A DNA stretch of 14,091 nt from an uncultured bacterium (GCA_946183755.1 CAMHCZ010000029.1:1-14091), one strand, 5' to 3'. Counted from the first letter of the stretch, positions 1 through 6,997 are shown. The notes: generated from the letters alone by a model not told the origin. Numbers and translations are program-made.

Positions 1-188
1 CGTGTCTGTCTTTCGCGTATTATATATGTGCTGCCGTATGTCGATGCTCCGTAGGCGTATATGCTTTCTATGGAGTTGTTTCTCTTGCAGAAGTATTCTC
101 CGATGCTGCTGGTGGCTTGAAGCAGTGCAAATATGCCTACTATCAAGTAAACCAGAGTGTTATATGTCAGAAAACCTAATGTCAGCAT
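1..188 (-). CDS. unidentified membrane protein, N-terminal part (runs off left edge)
   Basis: The minus strand is open from an ATG at 188 to the window edge, giving about 62 residues without a stop. The product begins MLTLGFLTYNTLVYLIVG, a hydrophobic segment at about residues 3-24 that reads as a signal anchor or first transmembrane helix. A polar Ser/Tyr-rich stretch (SIESIYAYGASTYGS) follows. The frame can be extended to an ATG at 227. I prefer 188 because the extra codons overlap a good -7 box and follow directly on the tail of the uxaA terminator, which leaves no room for a leader. I do not recognise the family. A plus-strand frame across the same bases is rich in Cys/Arg/Ser and looks non-coding. 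The 3' end is missing, so length and function cannot be judged. Confidence 0.6.
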   Translation of the reverse strand, partial: MLTLGFLTYNTLVYLIVGIFALLQATSSIGEYFCKRNNSIESIYAYGASTYGSTYIIRERQT

Positions 189-206
189 CTTGATTTTTTG
201 AGATAG

Positions 207-237
207 CAAAGGTACTTTCTTGCCCATATAAAAGCAA
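207..237 (-). promoter_or_regulatory. candidate promoter for the left-edge gene
   Basis: On the minus strand TACCTTTG (214-207) fits the Bacteroidota -7 consensus TAnnTTTG exactly. A TTG (237-235) lies 20 nt upstream as a -33 element. The expected start, about 7 nt past the box, leaves a leader of roughly 12 nt to the ATG at 188. The -33 element lies inside the T-rich tail of the uxaA terminator, so the two signals share bases. Confidence 0.5.
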
Positions 238-265
238 GAAAGGCCGCGAAGTTTTTCGCAGCCTT
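229..265 (-). terminator. intrinsic terminator after uxaA
   Basis: Arms 265-255 and 250-240 form an 11-bp stem with a 4-nt loop, followed on the minus strand by TTTCTTGCTTTT. Position 245/260 pairs as G-U in minus-strand RNA but would be a C-A mismatch in plus-strand RNA, so the hairpin works in the uxaA direction. It begins 22 bp after the uxaA stop. Confidence 0.8.
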
Positions 266-287
266 GTCTCCTTTTTATGTTTTATTA

Positions 288-1784
288 TTAAAGAGTTACG
301 CCTCTCTTGAATATCGCCATTGCCTTAGAGTTGTGCTTCTCGTGGTTGACGAATTCTCCGTTGGCAACGCTTATCACGTACTTGATGAACTGTTGCTTAA
401 CCTCCTCCATGGTCTTGCCTTGAACAAGCTGTCCGGCGTTGAAGTCGATCCAGTTCTTCTTGTTTTCGTAGAGTGGAGTGTTTGTAGAAACCTTCATTGT
501 AGGCACGAAGCTTCCGAATGGGGTTCCACGTCCTGTAGTGAAGAGCACCATCTGGCAGCCAGCGGCTCCGAGTGCGGTCGCTGCTACGAGGTCGTTTCCT
601 GGCGCGCTCAGCAGGTTCAGTCCCTTTGTCTTTATTCTGTCGCCGTACATCAGCACGTCCTTAACGTATGACTTTCCGCACTTCTGAGTGCAGCCGAGCG
701 CTTTGTCCTCGAGAGTTGATATACCTCCAGCCTTGTTTCCTGGTGAAGGGTTCTCGCCTACAGGCTCGCCGTGCGACAGGAAGTATTCCTTGAAATCGTT
801 TATCAAATGCACAGTCTTGTCGAACAAGTCCTTGTTTTCGCATCTGCTCATCAAAATTGTCTCTGCTCCGAACATTTCTGGCACCTCTGTCAGAACTGTT
901 GTTCCGCCCTGAGAAACCAGCCAGTCTGAGAATACTCCGAGCAGTGGGTTGGCTGTGATTCCTGAGAATCCGTCAGAGCCACCGCACTTCAAGCCGACCT
1001 TCAGTTCGCTCAGTGGAATTTCTGTTCTCTTGTCCTGTGCTGCCTGGTTGTACAGCTCTGTGAGTATCTTGACACCTTCTGCGACCTCATCATTCACTTT
1101 CTGAGTCACAAGGAATTTGATTCTGCTCTTGTCGTAGTCTCCGAGGAACTCTTCGAATACGTCAGGCTGGTTGTTCTCGCATCCGAGTCCGAGCACCAGC
1201 ACACCGCCTGCGTTTGGATGCAGTGTGATGTCTCTCAGAATCTTCTTTGTAGCCTCGTGGTCGTCGCCCAGCTGTGAGCATCCGTAGTTGTGCTTGTATG
1301 CTTCGATTGCGTCAACTTTCAATGGAGCGCCGCCTAGAGTTTTCTTGAACTCAGTTATGATGTTGTCTGCTATTCCGTTTACGCATCCAACTGTAGGCAC
1401 GATCCATATCTCGTTTCTGATGCCGACTTCGCCGTTCTTTCTTCTGTATCCGTTGAATGTCAGCTTCTCGTCCTTGTCTGTCAGGGTTACAGAGATTGGC
1501 TTGTACTCATACTCCAATGTGCCGGCGAGGTTGGTCTTTATGTTCTTGTCATAAGCCCATCTTCCCTGCTTGAGTTCTTCTTTCGCGTGTCCGATAGGAA
1601 AGCCGTACTTGATTACGTTCTCGCCTTCTTTTATGTCTTTCAATGTGAATTTGTGTCCTGCAGGTACATCCTCGAGGAGAGTCACTTCTGTGCCTTCCAC
1701 GTTAAGTTGCTCACCTTTTGAGAGATTGCTTATCGCTACAGCTACATTGTCATCTGGGTTGATTTTTAGAAACTTTGTTGTCAT
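288..1784 (-). CDS. uxaA: altronate dehydratase (UxaA family)
   Basis: It dehydrates D-altronate to 2-keto-3-deoxy-D-gluconate, the third step of cytosolic D-galacturonate breakdown (EC 4.2.1.7; the family is metal dependent, usually iron). The 498-residue length is normal for full-length UxaA. Residues about 10-80 form the SAF-type N-terminal domain. The catalytic part starts near GYRRKNGEVGIRN (112-124) and contains the conserved Cys-bearing segments HNYGCSQLGDDHE (165-177), GLGCENNQ (199-206), LKCGGSDGFSG and GCTQKCGKS, which are probable metal and substrate contacts. The related galactarate dehydratase GarD has the same fold, but the uxaB, uxaC and kdgK neighbours favour altronate. The gene lies 125 bp downstream of uxaB on the same strand. 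A terminator and a fresh -7 box lie between them, so it may be transcribed on its own. The ATG at 1784 is the only sensible start. Confidence 0.95.
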   Translation of the reverse strand: MTTKFLKINPDDNVAVAISNLSKGEQLNVEGTEVTLLEDVPAGHKFTLKDIKEGENVIKYGFPIGHAKEELKQGRWAYDKNIKTNLAGTLEYEYKPISVTLTDKDEKLTFNGYRRKNGEVGIRNEIWIVPTVGCVNGIADNIITEFKKTLGGAPLKVDAIEAYKHNYGCSQLGDDHEATKKILRDITLHPNAGGVLVLGLGCENNQPDVFEEFLGDYDKSRIKFLVTQKVNDEVAEGVKILTELYNQAAQDKRTEIPLSELKVGLKCGGSDGFSGITANPLLGVFSDWLVSQGGTTVLTEVPEMFGAETILMSRCENKDLFDKTVHLINDFKEYFLSHGEPVGENPSPGNKAGGISTLEDKALGCTQKCGKSYVKDVLMYGDRIKTKGLNLLSAPGNDLVAATALGAAGCQMVLFTTGRGTPFGSFVPTMKVSTNTPLYENKKNWIDFNAGQLVQGKTMEEVKQQFIKYVISVANGEFVNHEKHNSKAMAIFKRGVTL

Positions 1785-1816
1785 AGTTCGATTTTATGTT
1801 TCGGTTACAATTTCTT

Positions 1817-1824
1817 CAAAGATA
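1817..1824 (-). promoter_or_regulatory. candidate uxaA promoter (-7 box)
   Basis: TATCTTTG on the minus strand fits TAnnTTTG exactly. It lies 32 nt upstream of the uxaA ATG and just downstream of the uxaB terminator. The -33 region falls in the terminator's T-run and has no clear TTTG at the usual 19-21 nt distance; a TTTG is present only 12 nt upstream. It would give uxaA a leader of about 26 nt. Confidence 0.45.
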
Positions 1825-1837
1825 AGAAGAAATAATC

Positions 1838-1875
1838 AAAAAAAGAGCATTCTCTTTTCAAAGAATGCTCTTTTT
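1838..1875 (-). terminator. intrinsic terminator between uxaB and uxaA
   Basis: A perfect 13-bp stem (1875-1863 with 1852-1840) is extended by three inner pairs including a G-U wobble and closed by a GAAA loop on the minus strand. A run of seven T follows (1844-1838, partly shared with the stem). The wobble and the GNRA loop form only in minus-strand RNA. The plus strand also has a T-run after the hairpin, but no plus-strand gene leads into it. Confidence 0.85.
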
Positions 1876-1909
1876 ATATTCACCCAGGTTTATGCTGGGG
1901 TTCTTAATA

Positions 1910-3388
1910 TTAAAGAATAGTCTTAACTGCCTCAAGCATACCCTTCTTCTGGATGAGGTTCAGGAAGTCTGTAACCATGTCAGTCATGCCAGGTATGTCG
2001 TTAAGGTTGCCTTGCTCCTTCCAGATGAGGTCTTTTGCGCCAAGAACGCCTTCTGCCACCTTGCGAGTGTCGCCTGTAGCCCAGAGCTTCTTGAGCAGAT
2101 CCATGATCTCCTGTGCGTCGTTTGGCTCGATAGGAGCGCCGTCAGCACGCTTGCCGCCCTTGTAGTAAGTGATGATTGCTGCAAGTCCGAATACAAGACC
2201 CTTTGGCAACTCGCCCTTGCGCTCGAGATATACCTTTACGCCTGGGAGGTCACGAGTCTGGTACTTAGGGAATGAGTTGAGCATGATTGAAGTCACCTGG
2301 TGGTCAACGTATGGGTTGTCGAAACGCTCCAAAACGTCGCTTGCGAACTTCTTCAGCTCGTCCATAGGCAAGTTCAGTGTCTCCATGAGTTCCTCGAACT
2401 GTACCTTGTGGATGTACTTGCTGATGACAGGGTGGTGGCATGCGTCACGCACGATGTTCACGCCGCTCAAATATGAAACTGGAGAAAGAACTGTGTGAGG
2501 TCCGTTCAGCAGAGTAACCTTTCTTTCGTGATATGGCTTTTCGCTCTCTGCGATTAATACGTGCAGACCGGCTTTCTCTGCTGGGAACTCCTTGCGGAGT
2601 GCAGAAATAGACATGTTTGTTGGCTTCTCGATAACCCAGAGGTGGAAGATCTCAGCCTGTACCATCAGGTTGTCTGCGTATCCAGCACGCTTCTGCAGCT
2701 TAGCGATGTCCTTGCGTGGGAATCCAGGAACGATACGGTCAACGAGAGTTGCGCATACATAGTTGTACTTCTCGAACCAGTTCTTGAACTTCTCGTAATC
2801 CTTGCCGAAGTCGTTCTTCCAGAGTTCGATATACTGCTCGATACACTCCTTCAAGTGGTGTCCGTTCAAGAAGATTAACTCACATGGCATGATGATGAGA
2901 CCCTTCTTAGGGTTGCCGTTGAATGTCTTGAAACGACGATAGAGGAGCTGAGTCAACTTACCTGGGTAAGAAGAAGCAGGAGCGTCAGTGAATTTGCAAG
3001 ATGGGTCGAATGCGATACCAGCCTCAGTTGTGTTTGAGATTACGAAGCGAATCTCTGGCTGATCTGCAAGAGCCATGAATGCCTGGTTCTGTGAGTATGG
3101 GTTCAACGCGCGGCTGATAACGTCGATGCGGTCAAGCTGATCAACAGGCTTGCCGTTCTGGCGTCCCTGAAGGTTTACATGGTACAGACAATCCTGTCCG
3201 TTCAACCAGTCAACCATACCTCTTTCGATAGGCTGAACAACAACAACAGATGCGTTGAAGTCAGTCTTCTGGTTCATGTTCCAGATAATCCAATCTACGA
3301 AAGCGCGGAGGAAATTACCCTCTCCGAATTGAATGATTTTCTCTGGAGCTACTGCTTTAGGAGCAGTCCTTTTGTTTAGTTCTTTCAT
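1910..3388 (-). CDS. uxaB: tagaturonate reductase (altronate oxidoreductase)
   Basis: It reduces D-tagaturonate to D-altronate with NADH (EC 1.1.1.58) in the cytosol, between UxaC and UxaA in the pathway. The 492-residue protein is a polyol-specific long-chain dehydrogenase. The Rossmann nucleotide loop is GEGNFLRAF (residues 22-30). The family's catalytic signature KxxxxNxxH is present as K290, N295 and H298 in KVTLLNGPH. The closest alternative is fructuronate reductase (UxuB) or mannitol dehydrogenase. Linkage to uxaA and uxaC, the length and the absence of uxuA nearby favour UxaB. The start is the ATG at 3388, with an A/T-rich upstream stretch and no Shine-Dalgarno site. It is transcribed divergently from uxaC from a shared 244-bp region and is followed by a strong terminator before uxaA. 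Confidence 0.95.
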   Translation of the reverse strand: MKELNKRTAPKAVAPEKIIQFGEGNFLRAFVDWIIWNMNQKTDFNASVVVVQPIERGMVDWLNGQDCLYHVNLQGRQNGKPVDQLDRIDVISRALNPYSQNQAFMALADQPEIRFVISNTTEAGIAFDPSCKFTDAPASSYPGKLTQLLYRRFKTFNGNPKKGLIIMPCELIFLNGHHLKECIEQYIELWKNDFGKDYEKFKNWFEKYNYVCATLVDRIVPGFPRKDIAKLQKRAGYADNLMVQAEIFHLWVIEKPTNMSISALRKEFPAEKAGLHVLIAESEKPYHERKVTLLNGPHTVLSPVSYLSGVNIVRDACHHPVISKYIHKVQFEELMETLNLPMDELKKFASDVLERFDNPYVDHQVTSIMLNSFPKYQTRDLPGVKVYLERKGELPKGLVFGLAAIITYYKGGKRADGAPIEPNDAQEIMDLLKKLWATGDTRKVAEGVLGAKDLIWKEQGNLNDIPGMTDMVTDFLNLIQKKGMLEAVKTIL

Positions 3389-3460
3389 GTTATTAGATTA
3401 TTAAAATGATATTTCCGAAATCGTTGTGGATAACTAATTGTCGTTTACGATTAACGCAGA

Positions 3461-3490
3461 CAAAATTACCTAATTCTTTTGAAAAACAAA
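3461..3490 (-). promoter_or_regulatory. candidate uxaB promoter
   Basis: On the minus strand TTTG (3490-3487), an 18-nt spacer and TAATTTTG (3468-3461) match the Bacteroidota -33/-7 pattern. The expected transcription start is near 3454, giving a leader of about 65 nt. The -7 octamer is identical to that of the opposing uxaC promoter. Confidence 0.6.
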
Positions 3491-3507
3491 AATAAATCGT
3501 AATTTTG
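3478..3507 (+). promoter_or_regulatory. candidate uxaC promoter
   Basis: TTTG (3478-3481), an 18-nt spacer and TAATTTTG (3500-3507) match the Bacteroidota -33/-7 pattern. The spacing is the same as in the uxaB promoter, which it overlaps. The expected start is near 3514, which leaves a leader of about 119 nt before uxaC. Confidence 0.6.
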
Positions 3508-3512
3508 TAAGC

Positions 3513-3537
3513 GTTATGCCTAAGCGAAGAGCATAAC
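3513..3537 (+). repeat. inverted repeat at the uxaC transcript start
   Basis: GTTATGC (3513-3519) and GCATAAC (3531-3537) are perfect complements around an 11-nt spacer. The left arm begins at the predicted transcription start. It could be a 5'-end hairpin in the mRNA or a dimeric operator. A six-codon frame (MPKRRA, ATG at 3516) lies within it, but it is too short to call a gene. Confidence 0.5.
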
Positions 3538-3564
3538 TTGTGTGCCGAGGACTTTCACACAAGT
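3536..3564 (+). repeat. 9-bp inverted repeat in uxaC leader
   Basis: ACTTGTGTG (3536-3544) and CACACAAGT (3556-3564) are perfect 9-bp complements, again around an 11-nt spacer. The left arm shares bases 3536-3537 with the previous repeat, so the two RNA hairpins cannot both form fully. No T-run follows, so this is not a simple terminator. An operator or an mRNA structure are both possible. Confidence 0.6.
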
Positions 3565-3581
3565 CTGCGGCTTGCTTTCCG

Positions 3582-3595
3582 GAATTTGTAAATTC
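3582..3595 (+). repeat. short palindrome upstream of uxaC
   Basis: GAATTT (3582-3587) and AAATTC (3590-3595) form a perfect 6-bp inverted repeat with a 2-nt centre, 37 nt before the uxaC ATG. It is A/T-rich and short, so chance occurrence is possible. It could be a half-turn operator. Confidence 0.3.
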
Positions 3596-3632
3596 TTATA
3601 TAAATATCTAATTCATAAAACCTTAATTGACT

Positions 3633-5048
3633 ATGAAAAAATTCATGGATGAAAACTTCTTGTTGCAGACAGAGACAGCACAGGAACTTTATCACGAGCA
3701 CGCAAAGAAGATGCCTATCATTGACTACCACTGCCACCTTATTCCACAGATGGTAGCCGAGAACAAGCGCTTCGAGTCAATCGCGCAGATCTGGCTTATG
3801 GGTGACCACTACAAGTGGCGTGCTATGCGTTCTAACGGTGTTGACGAGAAGTTCTGCACAGGCAAGGATACTACTGACTGGGAGAAGTTTGAAAAGTGGG
3901 CTGAGACTGTGCCTTACACATTCCGCAACCCTCTTTACCACTGGACTCACCTTGAGTTGAAGACCGCATTCGGCATCAACGAGACTTTGAATCCAACTAA
4001 CGCTAAGGCTATCTACGACAAGTGTAATGACCTTATCGCTAACGACCCTAAGTTCACTCCACAAGGTCTTATGAACTTCTATAATGTAGAGGTTGTTTGT
4101 ACTACTGATGATCCTGTTGACACTCTCGAGTGGCACGATATTGTAGCAGCAGACAAGAATGCTAAGACTCGCATGATCCCAGCATGGCGTCCAGACGCAG
4201 CAATGAATATCGAGGCTGCAACATGGAAGGCTTACATTGAGAAACTTTCTAAGGTTTCTGATACAAACATCGCTACATTCGCTGACCTCATCGCTGCATT
4301 GCAGAAGCGTCACGACTTCTTCGCATCTAAGGGATGTAAGTTGTCTGACCACGGAATCGAGGAGTTCTACGATGAACCATATACAAACGCAGAGATCGAC
4401 GCTATCCTTGGCAAGGCTCTCTCAGGCCAGACTCCTTCTGTTCTTGAGCAGCGCAAGTTCAAGCACGCGTTCCTCAAGGAGATGGCTATCATGGACTACA
4501 ACGCAGGATGGACTCAGCAGTACCACTACGGCGCAATCCGTAACAACAACACAAAGATGTTCAACAAGCTCGGCGCTGACACTGGTTTCGACTCAATCGG
4601 CGAGTTCACTACAGCTAAGGCTTGCTCACACTTCCTTGATGAGCTGAACGTTGAGGATAAGCTGACAAAGACAATCCTTTACAACCTGAACCCATGTGCA
4701 AACGAAGTTCTTGCTACAATGCTCGGTAACTTCCAGGACGGCTCTTGCCCAGGCAAGATTCAGTTCGGTTCAGGATGGTGGTTCCTCGATCAGAAGGACG
4801 GTATGGAGAAGCAGATGAACGCTCTTTCATTGCTCGGTCTTCTCAGTCGCTTCGTAGGTATGTTGACCGACTCTCGTTCATTCCTCTCTTACCCACGTCA
4901 CGAGTATTTCCGTCGTACGTTGTGTAACCTCGTAGGAAATGACGTCGAGAACGGTCTTATCCCTTACACTGGATATGAGAAGGAGAGAGTTCAGCAGATG
5001 ATTGAGGATATTTGCTATAACAACGCAAAGGGTTTCTTCAACTTCTAA
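3633..5048 (+). CDS. uxaC: uronate isomerase
   Basis: It isomerises D-galacturonate to D-tagaturonate and D-glucuronate to D-fructuronate (EC 5.3.1.12), the first intracellular step. The 471-residue length is typical. The protein belongs to the amidohydrolase-like (beta/alpha)8 metal enzymes: the N-terminal metal motif is DYHCHL, with H33 and H35 as ligands. The segment GSGWWFLDQKDGME and the late LTDSRSFLSYPRHEYFRR are characteristic of the family. I chose the ATG at 3633 rather than the in-frame TTG at 3627, because MKKFMDENFLL is the usual start of the family in this phylum. The gene opens the plus-strand arm of the cluster behind a structured leader of about 119 nt. It shows strong preference for a few codons (GCT, AAG, GAC, ATC), which suggests high expression. 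Confidence 0.96.
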   Translation: MKKFMDENFLLQTETAQELYHEHAKKMPIIDYHCHLIPQMVAENKRFESIAQIWLMGDHYKWRAMRSNGVDEKFCTGKDTTDWEKFEKWAETVPYTFRNPLYHWTHLELKTAFGINETLNPTNAKAIYDKCNDLIANDPKFTPQGLMNFYNVEVVCTTDDPVDTLEWHDIVAADKNAKTRMIPAWRPDAAMNIEAATWKAYIEKLSKVSDTNIATFADLIAALQKRHDFFASKGCKLSDHGIEEFYDEPYTNAEIDAILGKALSGQTPSVLEQRKFKHAFLKEMAIMDYNAGWTQQYHYGAIRNNNTKMFNKLGADTGFDSIGEFTTAKACSHFLDELNVEDKLTKTILYNLNPCANEVLATMLGNFQDGSCPGKIQFGSGWWFLDQKDGMEKQMNALSLLGLLSRFVGMLTDSRSFLSYPRHEYFRRTLCNLVGNDVENGLIPYTGYEKERVQQMIEDICYNNAKGFFNF

Positions 5049-5075
5049 TAGATTGAAATCTCACTGATATTATGG

Positions 5076-5110
5076 CAAAGGCTCGCATGGTTGCGGGCCT
5101 TTGTTATTAT
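5076..5110 (+). terminator. hairpin terminator after uxaC
   Basis: CAAAGGCTCGCA (5076-5087) pairs with TGCGGGCCTTTG (5092-5103) over 12 bp with one T-G wobble and a TGGT loop. The following GTTATTAT is only moderately T-rich, so termination may be partial. The hairpin starts 27 bp after the uxaC stop. Confidence 0.65.
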
Positions 5111-5141
5111 AGGGCGTCTTTAACTTAATTTGGCAAAAACT

Positions 5142-5173
5142 CTTGTTTCACTGAGTAGTTAATGTTATATTTG
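5142..5173 (+). promoter_or_regulatory. candidate kdgK promoter
   Basis: TATATTTG (5166-5173) fits TAnnTTTG. TTG (5143-5145, in CTTG) lies 20 nt upstream as a -33 element. The expected start near 5180 gives a leader of about 38 nt. It lies downstream of the uxaC terminator, so kdgK probably begins a new transcription unit. Confidence 0.55.
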
Positions 5174-5217
5174 CCCTCTGAAATCATTTTTATCATACAA
5201 TAAACATTTTTAAAAAC

Positions 5218-6240
5218 ATGGCAAAAGTTGTAACATTGGGTGAAATCATGTTGAGATTGTCACCAGAGGCAAACAGAAGATTCGTTCAGGCTGAGAAGTT
5301 TGAGGTAATCTACGGTGGTGGTGAGGCTAACGTTGCTGTTAGTGCTGCTAACTACGGACACGAGGCTTATTTCGTAACAAAACTTCCTAAGCATGAGATC
5401 GGTCAGAGCGCTGTTAACGCACTCAGAAAGTATGGCGTTAAGACAGACTACATCGCTCGCGGTGGCGACCGTGTAGGTATCTACTATGCTGAGACTGGTG
5501 CTTCTATGCGTCCTTCAAAGGTTATCTACGACCGTGCAAACTCTGCAATCGCTGAGGCTGATGCAGCAGATTTCGACTTCGACGCAATCATGAAGGGAGC
5601 TTCTTGGTTCCACTGGTCAGGTATCACTCCTGCAATCTCTGACAAGGCTGCTGAGCTGACTAAGCTTGCTTGCGAGGCTGCAAAGCGCAACGGTGTTACA
5701 GTTTCTGTTGACCTGAACTTCCGTAAGAAGCTCTGGACTTCAGAGAAGGCTCAGTCTATCATGAAGCCTCTTATGAAGTATGTTGACGTTTGCATCGGCA
5801 ACGAGGAGGACGCTGAGCTTTGCCTCGGCTTCAAGCCAGACGCTGACGTTGAAGGTGGTAACACTGACGCTAAGGGTTACGAAGGCATCTTCAAGGGCAT
5901 GATGCAGGAGTTCGGATTCAAGTATGTTGTTTCTACACTCCGTGAGTCTCTTTCTGCAACTCACAACGGCTGGAAGGCTATGATCTACAACGGCAAGGAG
6001 TTCTACGTTTCTAAGCGTTATGACATCATGCCTATCATCGACCGTGTAGGTGGTGGTGACTCATTCTCAGGCGGTCTTATCCACGGTCTGCTCACTAAGG
6101 GCAACCAGGGTGACGCTCTCGAGTTCGCTGTAGCTGCTTCTGCATTGAAGCACACAATCAACGGTGACTTCAACCTCGTATCTGTAGAAGAGGTTGAGAA
6201 CCTTGCTGGTGGTTCTGCAAACGGACGTATCCAAAGATAA
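5218..6240 (+). CDS. kdgK: 2-keto-3-deoxygluconate kinase (PfkB family)
   Basis: It phosphorylates 2-keto-3-deoxygluconate with ATP to KDPG (EC 2.7.1.45), linking UxaA to Eda. The 340-residue protein is a ribokinase/PfkB sugar kinase. The N-terminal substrate-binding element is YGGGEANVAVSAANYG (about 31-46). The C-terminal PfkB signature DRVGGGDSFSGG carries the anion-hole glycines and the catalytic base D281. Other PfkB kinases (fructokinase, for example) share these motifs; the KDG assignment rests mainly on context and the N-terminal pattern. The ATG at 5218 follows TTTTTAAAAAC with no Shine-Dalgarno site, as is usual in this phylum. It has its own candidate promoter and is followed by a very strong hairpin before eda. 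Codon use matches uxaC, suggesting high expression. Confidence 0.93.
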   Translation: MAKVVTLGEIMLRLSPEANRRFVQAEKFEVIYGGGEANVAVSAANYGHEAYFVTKLPKHEIGQSAVNALRKYGVKTDYIARGGDRVGIYYAETGASMRPSKVIYDRANSAIAEADAADFDFDAIMKGASWFHWSGITPAISDKAAELTKLACEAAKRNGVTVSVDLNFRKKLWTSEKAQSIMKPLMKYVDVCIGNEEDAELCLGFKPDADVEGGNTDAKGYEGIFKGMMQEFGFKYVVSTLRESLSATHNGWKAMIYNGKEFYVSKRYDIMPIIDRVGGGDSFSGGLIHGLLTKGNQGDALEFAVAASALKHTINGDFNLVSVEEVENLAGGSANGRIQR

Positions 6241-6246
6241 TTTTGC

Positions 6247-6282
6247 TGGTCGGCTGAAATCCTTCAGCCGACCAACTTTTTT
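6247..6282 (+). terminator. strong intrinsic terminator between kdgK and eda
   Basis: A perfect 12-bp stem, TGGTCGGCTGAA (6247-6258) with TTCAGCCGACCA (6263-6274), has an ATCC loop and is followed by AC and six T (6277-6282). It starts 6 bp after the kdgK stop, and only 32 nt remain before the eda ATG. It should reduce read-through from kdgK into eda. Confidence 0.85.
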
Positions 6283-6314
6283 ATATAAAACATTCATTTT
6301 TTTCAAATAATAAA

Positions 6315-6983
6315 ATGGCAAAGTTTGATAAGTTCCAGGTGATGGCTAAGATCGCAGCTGCACCTATGGTTCCAGTTTTCTATAGCAAGGACGTTGACGT
6401 TTGCAAGAACGTTGTGAAGGCTTGTTACGATGGCGGTGTTCGCGCATTCGAGTTCACTAACCGTGGCGACTTCGCACACGAGGTTTTCGCAGAGTTGAGC
6501 AAGTGGGCTAGCAAGGAGTGCCCTGATTTGGCTCTTGGTATCGGTTCTGTAGTTGACGCTCCAACAGCAGCTCTTTACATCCAGCTTGGCGCTAACTTCA
6601 TCGTTGGTCCATTGTTCAACCCAGATGTAGCAGTAGTCTGCAACCGTCGTTGCGTAACTTACTGCCCAGGCTGCTTGACTCCATCGGAGATCGGCAAGGC
6701 TCAGGAGGTTGGATGCGACTTCACTAAGGTATTCCCAGGTGATGTTGTAGGTCCTAACTTGGTTAAGGGTCTTATGGCTCCAATGCCATGGTCTAAGATC
6801 ATGGTTACTGGTGGCGTTGCTCCAGAGAAGGAGAACCTCGAGAAGTGGTTCGCTGCTGGTGTGTTCTGCGTAGGTATGGGTTCTAAGCTCTTCCCTAAGG
6901 ACAAGGTAGCTGCTCAGGATTGGGCATACGTTACTAACAAGTGCAAGGAGTGCTTTGATGTTATCAGCGCAATCCGCAAATAA
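6315..6983 (+). CDS. eda: KDPG / 4-hydroxy-2-oxoglutarate aldolase
   Basis: It cleaves 2-keto-3-deoxy-6-phosphogluconate to pyruvate and glyceraldehyde-3-phosphate (EC 4.1.2.14; the family often also acts on 4-hydroxy-2-oxoglutarate), the last step of the pathway. It is a class I aldolase of 222 residues, near the usual length. By comparison with the E. coli enzyme, E46 in FEFTNRGD is the proton-transfer residue, R50 binds substrate, and K138 in TKVFPGD is the Schiff-base lysine. GGVAPEKENLEKWFAAG contributes to the phosphate site. An unusual Cys cluster, C109, C113, C117 and C120, precedes the catalytic lysine. No clear -7 box lies between the kdgK terminator and the ATG at 6315, so expression probably depends on read-through or on a promoter inside kdgK. 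Confidence 0.95.
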   Translation: MAKFDKFQVMAKIAAAPMVPVFYSKDVDVCKNVVKACYDGGVRAFEFTNRGDFAHEVFAELSKWASKECPDLALGIGSVVDAPTAALYIQLGANFIVGPLFNPDVAVVCNRRCVTYCPGCLTPSEIGKAQEVGCDFTKVFPGDVVGPNLVKGLMAPMPWSKIMVTGGVAPEKENLEKWFAAGVFCVGMGSKLFPKDKVAAQDWAYVTNKCKECFDVISAIRK

Positions 6984-6997
6984 TATTTGAATATTCT

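Noticed and set aside
2..193. Plus-strand open frame of 63 codons at the left edge
   Set aside because: Its product is rich in Cys, Arg, Ser and Trp with no domain character. The minus strand over the same bases gives a plausible membrane protein with a promoter.
3516..3536. Six-codon frame MPKRRA in the uxaC leader as a leader peptide
   Set aside because: It is too short, has no regulatory codons matching the pathway, and its ATG is buried in a hairpin arm; it most likely arises by chance.
3536..3564. 9-bp inverted repeat as an intrinsic terminator
   Set aside because: There is no T-run after the right arm and it lies upstream of uxaC in its own leader, so a terminator reading is not supported.
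3777..4352. Minus-strand open frame of 191 codons within uxaC
   Set aside because: It is fully contained in uxaC, which has complete family motifs; no start signals or recognisable protein features.
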